In this document: positions 1 through 9,942 of the stretch, piece after piece
How the letters are laid out: every line of letters begins with the position of its first letter
How positions within the stretch are numbered: position 1 is the first letter of the stretch
Origin: Gigaspora margarita
Lineage: Eukaryota > Glomeromycota > Glomeromycetes > Diversisporales > Gigasporaceae
Reading direction: 5' to 3'
Assembly (NCBI GenBank): GCA_009809945.1
Contig: WTPW01000187.1
Span: forward strand, 83,920-147,919
DNA: 64,000 nt
The notes under the pieces: generated by a model
What the model was told of the DNA's origin: nothing
What the model saw: the letters and a program-made list of their open reading frames with translations, nothing else
The model's database searches: none
Made by a program: the position numbers and the translations under genes

Positions 1-215
1 TGTGATCCAGTGATTAGATTTTGATGATCTTGGGCTCGTTAGAATCGTCTCATCGAGACGAACATTTTGGTGGTTAAATCATCCAAAACGGACCAGTGGT
101 TCAAACGTTATTCACTGTTAAAGATATTTACATAGTAATTCTAACAACACTCCGTCTCATTGAGACGAACATTTTGGTAGTTAAATCATCCAAACGGACC
201 AGTGGTTCAAAAATT
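1..215 (+). repeat. Two direct copies of a dispersed hairpin module
   Basis: Two closely similar stretches (about 1-110 and 150-215) carry CGTCTCATCGAGACG or CGTCTCATTGAGACG, then ATTTTGGTRGTTAAATCATC and a GGACCAGTGGTTCAAA end. The inner 15 bases are self-complementary. The outer parts (gatccagtga near position 4, ggaccagtgg near 95) are also partly inverted, so each copy can fold. The first copy is cut by the window edge. The same module recurs near 50.5, 51.1, 51.3, 58.3 and 59.2 kb. Confidence 0.6.
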
Positions 216-240
216 ATTTGCAATTCCTTAAATTAGCCGA

Positions 241-769
241 TATAACACGTTTTATACTATATATTTAGTATTAGATATTTAGTTTAGGTTTCGTATATAC
301 ATTTAACTTAAATTATATATACTTATGCATATCATAGCTTGGGCTTTATGATTTAGCTTAGTTTGGGAGCTCTGTAAATATATTGCTGTTGAAACTATAA
401 AAAAAAAATTTGAAATAGTGTATTTAGAAAGTATGTGCATTTATAGAGTAGAAATTATATATATCTCTTAGAAATTGGAACCAGAATATTTAGAGAATTT
501 TTATTTAGTCAGTATATTTATAAAGTTCTAACTATATATATTTAGGTTTGTTTTTATAGCAAATATTTAGCTTGAATTTCATGTTTTATTATTTTTATTA
601 ATTGATACTAATCAATCAAAGAATATATTTAATATATTACCAAGTATGCATTTGTCATTATTTATAATTACTATTTTGTTACATCTATATAATATTTGAA
701 ATTTTTTATTAATTTATATTAATTTGCATTAGGTTTTGTAATTTAATATAATATATTGCCATTTTATAA
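241..769. other. AT-rich stretch, no gene seen
   Basis: The sequence is dominated by ATATATTTAG-like words. I see no reading frame longer than noise, no terminal inverted repeats and no recognisable element. It may be decayed transposon DNA. Confidence 0.4.
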
Positions 770-1255
770 TATGTGATCCAAGATTATTCCAACTAATATT
801 TAAAGAAGTAAGTATGATATTTATAAATGCATATTAGCTAACTAGTGCTTTTTCTCTATCTAATTTAACTAGTATCTAAAAAGTCAATATAGTACAAAAT
901 GCATTAACTAATTATCCTATTCAAAGAAGTTAGTATAGTTGTTCTTATGAAGCACATCAGTTAGTGTTTGATCTAAGTTATTATTACTAATACCTAAAAA
1001 TTAACATGATGTTCTTACAAAGTACATTAGCAATTATTTAGATCAATCTAATATCTAAAGAAATAAGTATAGTGTTTATATAAAGTACATTGGCTAATGC
1101 TTCTTCTCTATTTGGTTCATGTTTATTCCAACTTTAAGATTCAAAAAGTCAGAGTGATATTTTTGCTAAATGCTTTTTTTACTATCAAAATTCAAAGAAG
1201 TTAACATGGTGTTTATGCAGTATGCAGCTGCTAATACTCTGGTTTTAATTCATAT
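770..1255 (+). repeat. Degenerate tandem repeat, unit about 80-100 bp
   Basis: A motif of the form AAAGAAGTAAGTATAGTGTT, then an ATAAAGTACATTAGCTAATGC-like block (with substitutions) and TTCTCTATTTGRTTC, returns about five or six times with many substitutions. Copies are visible near 800, 915, 990, 1060 and 1190. It is noncoding in all frames. I read it as an old, decayed minisatellite or the internal repeat of a mobile element. Unit length is approximate because indels blur the phase. Confidence 0.5.
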
Positions 1256-1639
1256 AAAAATAAAAAAATAATAAAATGAATAACTTATCTTTAAAAGTTT
1301 GCAATGATAGCTATTTAATAGATTTGGTTGATTTGGTAATAATTTAATTTGCTACCAAAAAGAACTGGATCTGTTACATTCTAATGATTTTAAAAACCTA
1401 TAGTAGACTTGGGTCTAGTACAGAGCTAAGCATTAATATTGTAACAAGATAAATTTTAAAGTATATACATACTTTGCATTTGTAATAAGCAGTTTAGATT
1501 TTTAAAACATCTATACAATTTGTATATGGATCTAATTTATAGAAAATCTGCACATATCAGCTATTTGATGCACTTTGTATATTGTTTAATAGTCAAATTT
1601 AAATATGTAAAAAATTTGGGTTAATTTACAAATCTGCAT
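1256..1639. other. AT-rich stretch before DIRS relic, no gene seen
   Basis: No recognisable gene. If the DIRS relic that follows is complete at its 5' side, its gag-like region would lie here, but I cannot recognise any coding signal. Confidence 0.3.
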
Positions 1640-1748
1640 ATATAATTTTATTTATCAGTACTATTTGGTTCAAGTATTAATAATAGTATTAATTCTAACA
1701 AATTTCAATAAAATACAAAAATGTGAATTATACAATAAGATGAATTAA

Positions 1749-2103
1749 GGGTAGAGTATATGTAAATCATTTTTATAATACTAATTATGACTCTACTATG
1801 TAAATCAGAAATCACTAGTACATCATGTGATTTGATTGGCTAGTTTTGTATTGTCACCCGCAAAATTTATTCATTACCCGCAAAATTCATTAACTTAGTA
1901 AGTAAATTTTTAACATACCAACTTAGTTAATATGGGTTTTTTTGATGTTTTGATAAAACAAGTATTCAAAAACAGGTTTAGTAATATTTTATAATGTTAT
2001 ATTTATTTTTATGTAACTCATCCGTAGTGATTGTGTTGTGTAATCTGATTTATATAGTAGAGTCATAATTAGTATTATAAAATGATCTACATATACTCTA
2101 CCC
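1749..2103. mobile_element. TTAA-flanked MITE inside DIRS RT
   Basis: A 355-bp element has near-perfect terminal inverted repeats of about 75 bp, starting GGGTAGAGTATATGTA and ending with the reverse complement. It is flanked on both sides by TTAA (1745-1748 and 2104-2107), as in piggyBac-like insertion. Removing the element and one TTAA joins GATGAATTAATTTATAC, which reads DELIY in the frame of the downstream RT motif. That supports a real insertion. It has no coding capacity. Confidence 0.8.
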
Positions 2104-2294
2104 TTAATTTATACAAAAAAGAGTACATGCTATCTAAAGTTAATATTAAAGATGCATACTGGATATTACCTGTATATCTAGTGAATCAAGTTTCACAAGA
2201 GATAAAATTAGATAAAAGTATTTATTTTAACAAATCATTAGCCTTTGAAAATAGAACATCTGAAGGCATTTTTTGCAAATTTGTGAATGTAATT

Positions 2295-2434
2295 AGGGGT
2301 GTGACAAAAATAGGATAATTTTTTAGGAGAGGAGGGGGGTAAAAAATGTTAAAATTATATATAGAAACCTGATCAAATCTTATTAAAGGGGGAAGGGAGA
2401 TAGAAAATAATTAGGTAATTAATGACATGGCCCT
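2295..2434 (+). mobile_element. AGGGG-TGAC family short repeat, copy 1, inside DIRS RT
   Basis: About 140 bp, beginning AGGGGTGTGACAAAAAT and ending GACATGGCCCT. The ends are imperfect inverted repeats. A purine-rich core holds AGGAGAGGAGGGGGG and AATTATATATAGAAACC. Related copies lie at 29795-30099 (-), 35242-35396 (-) and 36412-36563 (+). It interrupts the DIRS RT between FCKFVNVI and AIQQKIKTIIYYIDN. Confidence 0.7.
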
Positions 2435-2506
2435 TATATAAATAGCCATTCAACAAAAAATTAAAACAATAATTTACTATATTGATAATTTTCTAATAAT
2501 ACTATA

Positions 2507-2811
2507 TATTCCCAAAAATAAGCTATCTTTTTTGGCCAAAAATTACATGAAAAAACGTGGGGTAGCTTATTTTTGAATTGTTGAATTTTTTGGAAATTTG
2601 AAAAACGTACTAAGAAAAGTTGTCCAAATAACGTGGAATTTTTATTATAAGTGTATTTTTATGCCCTGAACAAGTTTACTTAATGGCACATTTGAGGTTT
2701 ACTTAGTAAAATTTGGACTTTTATATGTAGCAACTGCTAATGCGTTTTTTAAGATTTTTGAAAAAAATTAGAAGGGTAGCTTATTTTTGGAGTAGCTTAT
2801 TTTTGGGAATA
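2507..2811. mobile_element. TA-flanked MITE with AAAATAAGCTA ends, inside DIRS RT
   Basis: A 305-bp element with inverted termini TATTCCCAAAAATAAGCTA and the reverse complement, flanked by TA on both sides. Internal copies of the AAAATAAGCTA word also occur near 2560 and 2776. Relatives with the same subterminal word are at 50269-50481, 58565-58982 and 17058-18480. It sits between the RT active-site box and the thumb-side motif. Confidence 0.75.
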
Positions 2812-2947
2812 TATGGTATCAAAAACCAATAGCAAAAAAGAACTCAAACAATTTTTATAAATATTGGATATAATTAGGGTACCTTTCAAAGAATCAAAGT
2901 TAGAAGGCCCTAGTACCTGTATTATATTTCTTGAGATAATAATAAAT

Positions 2948-3366
2948 GTCAGGGATAATGCTAAAATCGGATGATGCTGAAATCCATGTGATCACCATAT
3001 CATCAGATTTCCTAAAATTTCCAAAAATTATGTAAACAATTGATCTATACTACGTAATTATAATAATCGAATGGGGTTGGTTAGAGTGGAGTTAATTCAA
3101 TACTATATAAATCGTATCTTTGATATCTATATATAAAAGACCTTCTAACTGTATCAAAACGCGACCCTAACCCTAACCCTAAACACGAGGCAAATTTTTC
3201 TTTTTGTTAGTAGTTTTATAGATGCTTTTTGGCTCATAGTTAGGGTTAGAGTTAGGGTCACCTTTTTGTATTCGATGTAGTGTAGATCGATTGTTTATAC
3301 AATTTTTGGAAATTTTAGAAAATCTGATAATATAATGATTACGTGGATTTCAGCATTATCCCCAAC
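2948..3366. mobile_element. 419-bp MITE with internal TTAGGG-like tracts, inside DIRS RT
   Basis: Long inverted arms: GGGATAATGCT..AAATCCA on the left and TGGATTTCAGCATTATCCC on the right. Homology between the arms extends about 100 bp inward. It is flanked by AATAAAT at 2941-2947 and 3367-3373, a perfect 7-bp duplication. Removing the element and one AATAAAT restores an uninterrupted RT reading across the site. The interior holds CCCTAACCCTAACCCTAAA (3165-3183) and an inverted TTAGGGTTAGAGTTAGGG tract (3240-3258). Confidence 0.8.
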
Positions 3367-3654
3367 AATAAATACAGAAATAATATCAGTATATATTCTA
3401 TTTTCAAAAAAAGAAAAGATATGAGAACTATTTACAGACTGGGCCACCAAAACATAATGCTACAGAAAGAACCTTCAATTACTTGTTGGGTTCCTAATAT
3501 AGATATATTTAGGTGTTTCTCCAAAAAAACTATTTGTACAAGATTCATAAAGGTACAGAAATTCATCAAAAACCAGAGTCATCATATAAGAATAACCAAA
3601 GCCTATGAATGAAAATATATAATACTAGATTAAACTTATAAAAAAATAGTCTAG

Positions 3655-3805
3655 CACAGATCTCTGAAATATACATAGATAGATCAGGTTTATTATAAAA
3701 TTATTAAAAATAGAAAGATCTACAAAAAACCTCAAAAATAAGCAAAAATTACTATTAATAAAAAAAAATCTGCATAAACCCCCAAAATTAAACTAATACC
3801 TGAAG
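3655..3805 (+). mobile_element. Degenerate MITE related to the 51645 element
   Basis: The sequence starts with GATCTCTGAAATATACATAG and contains ATAGATCAGG and AAAAATAAGCAAAAATTACT. It shares this start and interior with the hAT-like MITE at 51645-51825 (CCCCGAAATATACATAGATAGGTCAGG there, given here as a described motif). The right end near ACCTGAAGACCC is imperfect, so limits are approximate. It lies between the RT and RNase H relics of the DIRS element. Confidence 0.45.
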
Positions 3806-3811
3806 ACCCAT

Positions 3812-3882
3812 AGGTTGATAGCGCAGTGGTTAGTGCTTTGGGTTATACTCGCAAGGTTGCCAGCCCAAACTTGGCAGCAACC
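3812..3882 (+). repeat. tRNA-like segment with a good A box
   Basis: GGTTGATAGCGCAGTGG fits the pol III A-box consensus (TAGCGCAGTGG). About 35 bases on, AAGGTTGCCAGCCC sits where a B box would lie, but matches GGTTCRANNCC poorly. The 3' part can pair as GTTGCCA..TGGCAGCAAC. There is no acceptor-stem pairing, so it is not a working tRNA. A decayed SINE head or tRNA pseudogene is possible. Confidence 0.3.
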
Positions 3883-3884
3883 AA

Positions 3885-4240
3885 AAATCTATGAACAGAT
3901 GCATCAAACATAGGTAGTGGAGCAATATTCAAGAACTATTTCACAGCATTCAAATGGGTAGATCAGAAGGCAATAACTGATCATGACATTCAAGAATGAG
4001 AACTTTTAACAACCTTTATAGCAATTCATACCTTTTCACCTTTTATGGACAAGAGAAGAAGCTAATAATATGAACAGATAGTTTAGCTAATGCAGAAGCT
4101 TACTATGCAGAATTTTGCAGAAACTCTTGAATCAATAGGATTATAGCACAAATATATAAAACTCAAATTTAGGAAAATTTTTCAATAAAAATAGAACACA
4201 TACCAGGCAAACAAAACAGGGATATGGATTTGCTATCACA
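3885..4240 (+). pseudogene. DIRS element RNase H relic
   Basis: Broken reading frames show TDASNIGSGAIF (first beta-strand with the first catalytic Asp) near 3898, then ELLTTFIAIHTFSPF near 3990, where the catalytic Glu lies. HIPGKQNRDMDLLSH near 4200 is the usual end of a retroelement RNase H before the next domain. Several in-frame stops and at least one frameshift are present. It lies between the RT relic and the recombinase relic, which is the order expected in DIRS elements. Confidence 0.65.
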
Positions 4241-4449
4241 TAGTGAGCATAAAGAATACATATTCAAACATCCTATAAACAATACCTCCAACCCGATAGT
4301 CCACCAGAATATGCTAATGCAATTTTTCTTATCCCATCACTGCTGCAATAGATCCACGCCAACCCATAAATCAAGAGCAGAATAGGTAAAGAAACAATAT
4401 GATTACCAGTGACACTAAACATAAACAACACCAAGAATCAAGAGGCTTC

Positions 4450-5402
4450 GACAACAATATGCTGTTAGACCTGCAGGTAACAAAAATCTTAAATGTTAAA
4501 CCTCTGAAGCACAAGCAGTTATTAAATGTATCAAATGTTGGCTGACAAACAATACTGGAAAAACGAGGATGGCAATGTATGGCTAGTAATATCTAAAGAA
4601 TCACTAATCAAATTCATCAAATGGCTATGTAATGAAGTGTCTCCAACAATTTTATCCTATCTATCAGCATTGAAATTCCACTATTCAAGAAATTCATATG
4701 ACTGAGCACCAGTGCGAAATGATCTATTAGTGAAGAAGATACTCAAAACGATTGACAAAAATCACAGATACAAACCAGTGCAACAATAAAGGCACATCAC
4801 GAGAATCCACCTGGATCAAATAAAGCGCAACATGAACTTAGAGAATCAGACAATTTGCTTTTCTGGTCAGTGGCGTTAACTGCATTTTACAAACTAGCAT
4901 GGGTCGGGGAACTCCTACCAGACCGAAAACTTGATGAAAGCAAAGTCCCTTGTTTGCAAGCACTAAGATTTGAGCACATCAACTCCGAGACATTTGCAAC
5001 AGTTCAACTTGCAAGAACCAAAAAGCACAAAGCAACAATCAGATTTATGCTCATAATAAACCCAACCAAAGACAACTTATGCCCCATCAAATTACTCAAA
5101 GCATATATTATTCGACGCACCTGCCTATCATACACACCCAGCAGCGAATTACTGTTCGTAAGACACAATGGCTCATGGACCACAAAAGGATGGTTCTGCA
5201 GAAAACTACGAATCAATCCTACCCAACACTGATGTATTAGAGCACAGCTTTAGAGCAGGCGGCACCACAGAATTGGTAATGTGGGGGTGCAACCCGATTA
5301 TGATTCAAAAAATTGCCTGGTGGGATTCAGAAGCATTTTATAGATAATGTACGAGCACACCCCACTATGATCGCATATTGATGAAAGCATACAAGTGTGA
5401 CT
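4450..5402 (+). pseudogene. DIRS tyrosine recombinase relic
   Basis: A site-specific recombinase that would integrate the circular cDNA of a DIRS element. The core-binding part is visible at about 4635-4790 (SYLSALKFHYSR, then PVRNDLLVKKILKTIDKNH). The catalytic part is the longest open stretch, 4855-5232, with YKLAWVGELLPDRK, RTKKHKA and NLCPIKLLKAY. A +1 frameshift near 5228 leads to HSFRAGGTTEL, the H-x-x-R box, and IQKIAWWDSEAFYR. The first catalytic Arg position (usually L-R-x-x-E-L) is Trp. The codon where the nucleophilic Tyr should be is a stop (near 5345). The enzyme is therefore dead on three counts. Confidence 0.75.
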
Positions 5403-5408
5403 TTAAAA

Positions 5409-5458
5409 AAAAAAAAAAAAACAATACTTTTGGAACAAGATTCACTCACACATTATAT

Positions 5459-5515
<57 letters not shown>

Positions 5516-5520
5516 AATGA
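5409..5520 (+). repeat. Two poly(A) tracts
   Basis: An A-run of about 17 at 5406-5422 and one of about 52 at 5463-5514 are separated by a short unique piece. Such tails normally mark the 3' end of a retroposed transcript. Here they follow the recombinase relic directly. The long run may also be unreliable in length. Confidence 0.6.
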
Positions 5521-5642
5521 CGCAAACTAACAAAACCAAACGGATGAAATAAAAACAAATAAAGCAGATAAATATCTAAACATAAGAAGAAAAAAAAAAA
5601 GGGAAAGAGAATGGTAGAATCATAAAATTTTGGGATGGGATT

Positions 5643-5942
5643 CTACCATTTCTTTACTCTCATACTTCTCTACCGCTTATTCGGTATTTTCACCTGCATC
5701 TCTGTTCACAGCCGGTCTGCTCAGGCGGGAAACCACTGGTTGATCGATCCTGCGGCGACTCCTAGTGCAATGATTGTTACAAACTTCTCGGGATGTCATT
5801 GCCGTTCTGGCTAATCGTGTCCAGTCACTGGCTTCTTTGTTATCATGTACTAAATTCCATTTTAACTGCTTTAATAAAACTGCCTCTGGCCTAAATAATG
5901 TCAACATAGCCCAACACGAGTAGTATAAAACGATACTTTTCG
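5643..5942 (+). repeat. Direct repeat, copy 1 (possible DIRS B1)
   Basis: About 300 bp from CTACCATTTCTTTACTC to ATAAAACGATACTTTTCG, nearly repeated at 6215-6518. The copies differ chiefly by C/T and G/A changes. GC content is clearly higher than in the surroundings. Position just after a DIRS recombinase relic suggests the B1 segment of a split direct repeat. A pair of short LTRs is the alternative. Confidence 0.7.
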
Positions 5943-6214
5943 TGCGAAGTTATAATGAATCACGAGATCAAAAAGTGAAGTGGCACACCCATGCCACGAT
6001 CCGCAGGAATGGTCACGAGAGGCCGATTCCAAACCAAGAAGTTGATTGATAGGGGAAATCATATGCATGAAGGCCGCTTCATATGACAATGACATATGAA
6101 CATTATAAGCCTCGACAATTTAATAAACCACAGCACTGAACACTGGATTTCCCTGGTGTCAACCCGATTGATCAGACTTCTTTTCGACCCACCCAACCCA
6201 CCCAAGACAAATAA
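5943..6214 (+). repeat. Segment between the direct repeats (possible DIRS A2)
   Basis: 272 bp of moderate GC between the two 300-bp repeats. In a DIRS/Ngaro/PAT-type B1-A2-B2 block this would be A2, and an A1 copy should exist at the element's 5' end. I do not see one in 1-1640, so the role is unproven. Confidence 0.35.
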
Positions 6215-6518
6215 CTACCATTTCTCTACTTTCATGCTTCTCTACTGCTTATTCAATATTTTCACCTGCATTTCTGCTCACAGCTGGACTGCTCAGGCAG
6301 GCGGGAAACAACCGGCTGATTGATCCTACGGTGACTCTCAGTGCAACGATTGTTGCAAACTTTTCAGGATGTCATTGCCATTCTGGCTAATCACGGCCAG
6401 TCACTGGCTTCTTTGCCATCATGTACTAAATTCCATTTTAACTGCTTTAATAAAACTGACTCCGGCCTAAATAATGCCGGCATAGCCCAACACGAGTAGT
6501 ATAAAATGATACTTTTCG
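6215..6518 (+). repeat. Direct repeat, copy 2 (possible DIRS B2)
   Basis: Second copy of the 5643-5942 repeat, from CTACCATTTCTCTACTT to ATAAAATGATACTTTTCG. Both copies stop at the same CTTTTCG, after which the sequences differ. That is good evidence for a true repeat boundary. Confidence 0.7.
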
Positions 6519-6790
6519 ATCCGGATTAGGGACGATGAATACCGGTAGTTTATAAATTTCGGTCGAATAGACTTCGGTAAGTTTTTTGTTATGCCCGGAT
6601 TTATTTTATATTCAGATTCATTTTTATATCCGTTTTATATATTATATCCGGGATTTATATATCATATCCGGATTTATATATTGTATCCGGATTTTATTTA
6701 TCGGATATATATATTCAAAAAATTGAATCCGGATTTATTTAGAATTCGGATTAATCCAGATATAAATATATATCCGGATTTAACTACTAC
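6519..6790 (+). repeat. CCGGATTTATAT-rich degenerate repeat
   Basis: The word ATCCGGATTTATAT and variants recur about nine times in 270 bp. Similar TCCGGAT/TTCGGATT words occur at both ends of the element at 32836-33993 and near 20350-20460. Short open frames here arise from the repeat and are not genes. Confidence 0.55.
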
Positions 6791-7935
6791 CTCTAGCCAT
6801 AACTATGTTTCAAAAACAAAATAATTTTTTTCGACTTCTTTATGATGAATTCGTTTAAAAAATTAGTTTCCAAAATAACCCTTTAATTCTAATTAAATTC
6901 TTGACATTCACTTCATAATAAAACCTATTTATTGACAAGTGCTAAGAATATAAACTAATAATTTATTATTCGGGAGCAATTTCTACGTACCGTAAACTGT
7001 CGTATGCAAGACCGGTTCTACCAATTTTAAAACTTCTAATAGAACCCAGGCACAATACATAGTTAAGAGTTTATATCATAGAAATTATTTAAATTTATAA
7101 TACACAATCTGAAAAGAACTGCATTTCAATTAAGTAGATCTTATGATTCACTCCCGTATACGATAATTATGAAAAAAATTAAGAAGATTTTATGATTCAC
7201 ACCGGGGTTAACTATGCAGGGATCTTTTATACGGCAGTTTACGGTAATTATGAAAAAAATTAAGAAGTCATGACGCGTAAATTAAATTAAAGTTATATCG
7301 TATAGTAACCCCGATTTCCAAATAAATTAAAATCATATTGAACCGAATATAATTTTAATTAAAGATGCGATGGAAAATTCACAAAAACAGAAAATTTTAT
7401 TTTAAATTACGCAATAAATCAATAGGAAAATTACTTTATAAAATACAATTTTGTAAAAGTAGATTATTTTTTTTTTTATAACGAATAAAGGTTCTCAGAG
7501 CAGATCACCGAGAATTACATGTAAAAAAATAGTTATTAAAACATATACGAGTTAGTATATTGTGCATATAAGCAAATAATAGGCATGATCTAATTTCTAA
7601 GCAAGGCACAAGATGCTTGGCTCAAAATGTCTGGAACTTTACATGCATGTCTACAAAATACCCGGAACTTTTACACCTATGAGTACAGGCAATCTCGTAA
7701 CAACGAACTGATGTAAAAAAAAAAAAAAAAAGAAAAAAAAAAGGAAAATCGTTCATCGACAATTCATTTTAACCGACATCACATCAGGTGAAGATTTACT
7801 AAAAATATATACCTGCAAACTAATAAAATGCTACCCTAAACCTATGTGATGTCGACTAAATAAACTTTCGGTGAAATGTCGGTGAAGTGAGCAACTCCGA
7901 AATTGGATTAAAGACACCATAGTTTTTTTTTTGTA
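6791..7935. other. AT-rich, no gene; small direct repeat
   Basis: No coding signal. AATTATGAAAAAAATTAAGA recurs at about 7166 and 7249 with flanking similarity (TTTATGATTCAC, TTTACGGTAATT). A poly(A)-like tract lies near 7715-7742. Nothing else is identifiable. Confidence 0.4.
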
Positions 7936-8040
7936 TATGAGTGACGCCAAAGGAAAACAGGACATTGGTTTATCATTTATTATTTAAATAAATAATCAAT
8001 GATAAACCAATGTCCTACTTTCCCTTAGCGTAACTCATAT
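7936..8040. repeat. 105-bp near-perfect palindrome
   Basis: Left arm ATATGAGTGACGCCAAAGG..ACAGGACATTGGTTTATCAT pairs with the right arm ATGATAAACCAATGTCCT..CCCTTAGCGTAACTCATAT around a 10-15 base AT loop. The whole piece is one hairpin, like a minimal MITE. Flanking AT-rich bases do not define a target duplication with certainty. Confidence 0.75.
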
Positions 8041-9841
8041 ATACCCTCTATAAAATTTAAAAAATTTTTAACTAGAATTTGTTACGGAGGTTCGTTATAA
8101 AGAGAGTTAACTATCTTCCATGTGTTCATCTGCTGAAATTATTATATGATCAGCTTGAACCGATCCAGAATGGTCCCAGAAAGGCTTTGTCCTGGTTCAA
8201 AGACCGACCTTTGCAAGGACCGAACAAACCATAAATTTACCGGTATAAAGTAGTACGATGCAAGAAAACTACATTCACGTATTCTGTTTTGGATATTATT
8301 TTCAATGATCTCCCGATCATTATGCCAATATCATACTGATCTGTAATCTGTATGTGAATTAGTGGAAACGAAACCTTATTATTATTACATATATGTACTG
8401 TACGTACATTTCCTAAAATTATATTGGCATAAATATTAAAGTCGATACGTAATTTAAAAATACATATTTGATTTCAATGTATATACTACTTAATTATATG
8501 TTGCATTAACTTTATAATAATGGTTTTTTAAATTTCTTGCACTCGGGCAAGAAATCTAAAACCGTAATCTTTATAAAATGTTAAATTATCGACTTTAATG
8601 TACGCATTTTGTCGATGCCAATAATTTATTTATTTATTTTTATAAGTAGTGATTGTAGTTTTCACCGTATAGCATTCATAAATATTGTATTTCACCGGAT
8701 GAAGATACTTTTCACGGCATTGCGGCCATGGAATATATATTTAGTTAATAATAATACATACTAATCATATTATTATATAATTAATAGCTATTGTGATACG
8801 TACAGGAATTTCAAAGTTTGATTTATAATCAGAAATCAATACCATTCAAACAATTTAATCTCAGATCTTATCAATTTTGTACAATTAGAAAATTCTTGGT
8901 ACTTCCATTTTATTCTATATTAGTGGGTCGCCTAAAAGCCGGGCACAATCACGTGATTGAACACCAATAAAATTGTTTATTTTGATCGACATGGATCAGC
9001 CCGACGAAACAAAAACAATGTCGGGGAAGCTATTTTACTATAGAATTTGCTCTCACAAGGGATCCCTAGACTTGCTCATGATCCACTACTGTCTGTATTA
9101 ATATATAAATCGATTCTAGAGTATTCTTTACTATGTTGTAAATCGATTTCCATATTTGATAAAATCCGAGACTGAAATTAGATCAATTTCCTGTATAGTA
9201 CAACTTACCGGTAAATTAGCTTTTTCCAAAAATTACTCCGATATCGAAGAACTCATTAGTAATCACATAACAATCGAGCGATTTTTTTTTTTGATCTGCA
9301 AAATTTTGCAAACTGCAATAAAAAACTTTTTATTCTTTTAAAATGTTTTTTTATTAATAATATAGTTTTTTGATTTTATATTTAATAACAATTTAAAGTT
9401 TATATGTTATAATAAAAAATGCGCCCAACGCGTCCTGACGGCGGATTAACCGGAGGGTTAAAGTTTATATGTAATTAAAATTTGTCCATTAATTTAATTT
9501 AAATCATAATTTTATCCAATTATATTGCTTGATTTTTATGTAACATAGATTCAAATTTGGCCACTTTTTATTGGAAATAAACTGTCCCCCCATACTTATA
9601 TGACTATGCCAATTTAGAAATGATTCCTTGATTTATAATTTAATATTTTTTTTTTAACATTTAAAAAGTTATCAGATCTAGATTACACAATGATCGGTAA
9701 TGGCGATAAAAAAATAAGATTATTTTATCATCTAATTGATTGACAAGTGTTGTTAAATGTAAATTATTTTGAATGCGGAACGATTTTATCATTCTTTTAT
9801 TATTATTTTTTATATAAGTGCATACATCGAAAAAATAAAAA

Positions 9842-9877
<36 letters not shown>

Positions 9878-9942
9878 GATAAAAAGTATATTATCGAGAA
9901 ATATTAATTAATAATATTATTAAAGATAAAAATTTTTAAAAA
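8041..9942. promoter_or_regulatory. Intergenic region upstream of the decarboxylase gene
   Basis: 1.9 kb without coding signal. It holds a small hairpin (TTTCTTGC..GCAAGAAAT near 8537-8560), a CACGTG word near 8951 and A-runs near 9845-9875, about 70 bp upstream of the start codon. The promoter presumably lies here, but I cannot point to a TATA box among so many AT words. Confidence 0.35.

Larger units (their letters stand above)
1640..3612 (+). pseudogene. DIRS-type reverse transcriptase relic, split by MITEs
   Basis: This is the fragmented reverse transcriptase of a DIRS (tyrosine-recombinase) retrotransposon. RT blocks appear in the expected order. GSSINNSIN lies near 1670. After a TTAA-flanked MITE comes LSKVNIKDAYWILPV (2118-2170), then GIFCKFVNVI (to about 2294). 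After a second MITE comes IIYYIDNFLII, the active-site box (2478-2500). After a third MITE comes FKESKLEGPST..IIFLEII (2885-2940). After a fourth comes NTEIISVY..FSKK, then an ELFTDWATKT..CYRKNLQLLVGFL segment (3375-3510). In-frame stops and frameshifts are frequent. The second active-site Asp is Asn (YIDN, where YIDD or YVDD is usual), so catalysis is doubtful. RNase H and recombinase relics of the same element follow at 3885-5400. Assignment to DIRS over Ty3 rests on these RT motifs plus the downstream recombinase. The element is certainly dead. Confidence 0.75.

Noticed and set aside
2082-2318. A separate 78-codon gene
   Set aside because: The middle is DIRS RT. The first codons come from the MITE at 1749-2103 and the last from the MITE at 2295-2434.
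3165-3258. Chromosome end or telomere
   Set aside because: Only about three repeats per tract, in opposite orientations, inside a MITE with target duplications, with sequence continuing on both sides.
5677-6323. Small frames in the 5643-6518 repeats
   Set aside because: Not conserved between the two repeat copies, which differ by stops and frameshifts.
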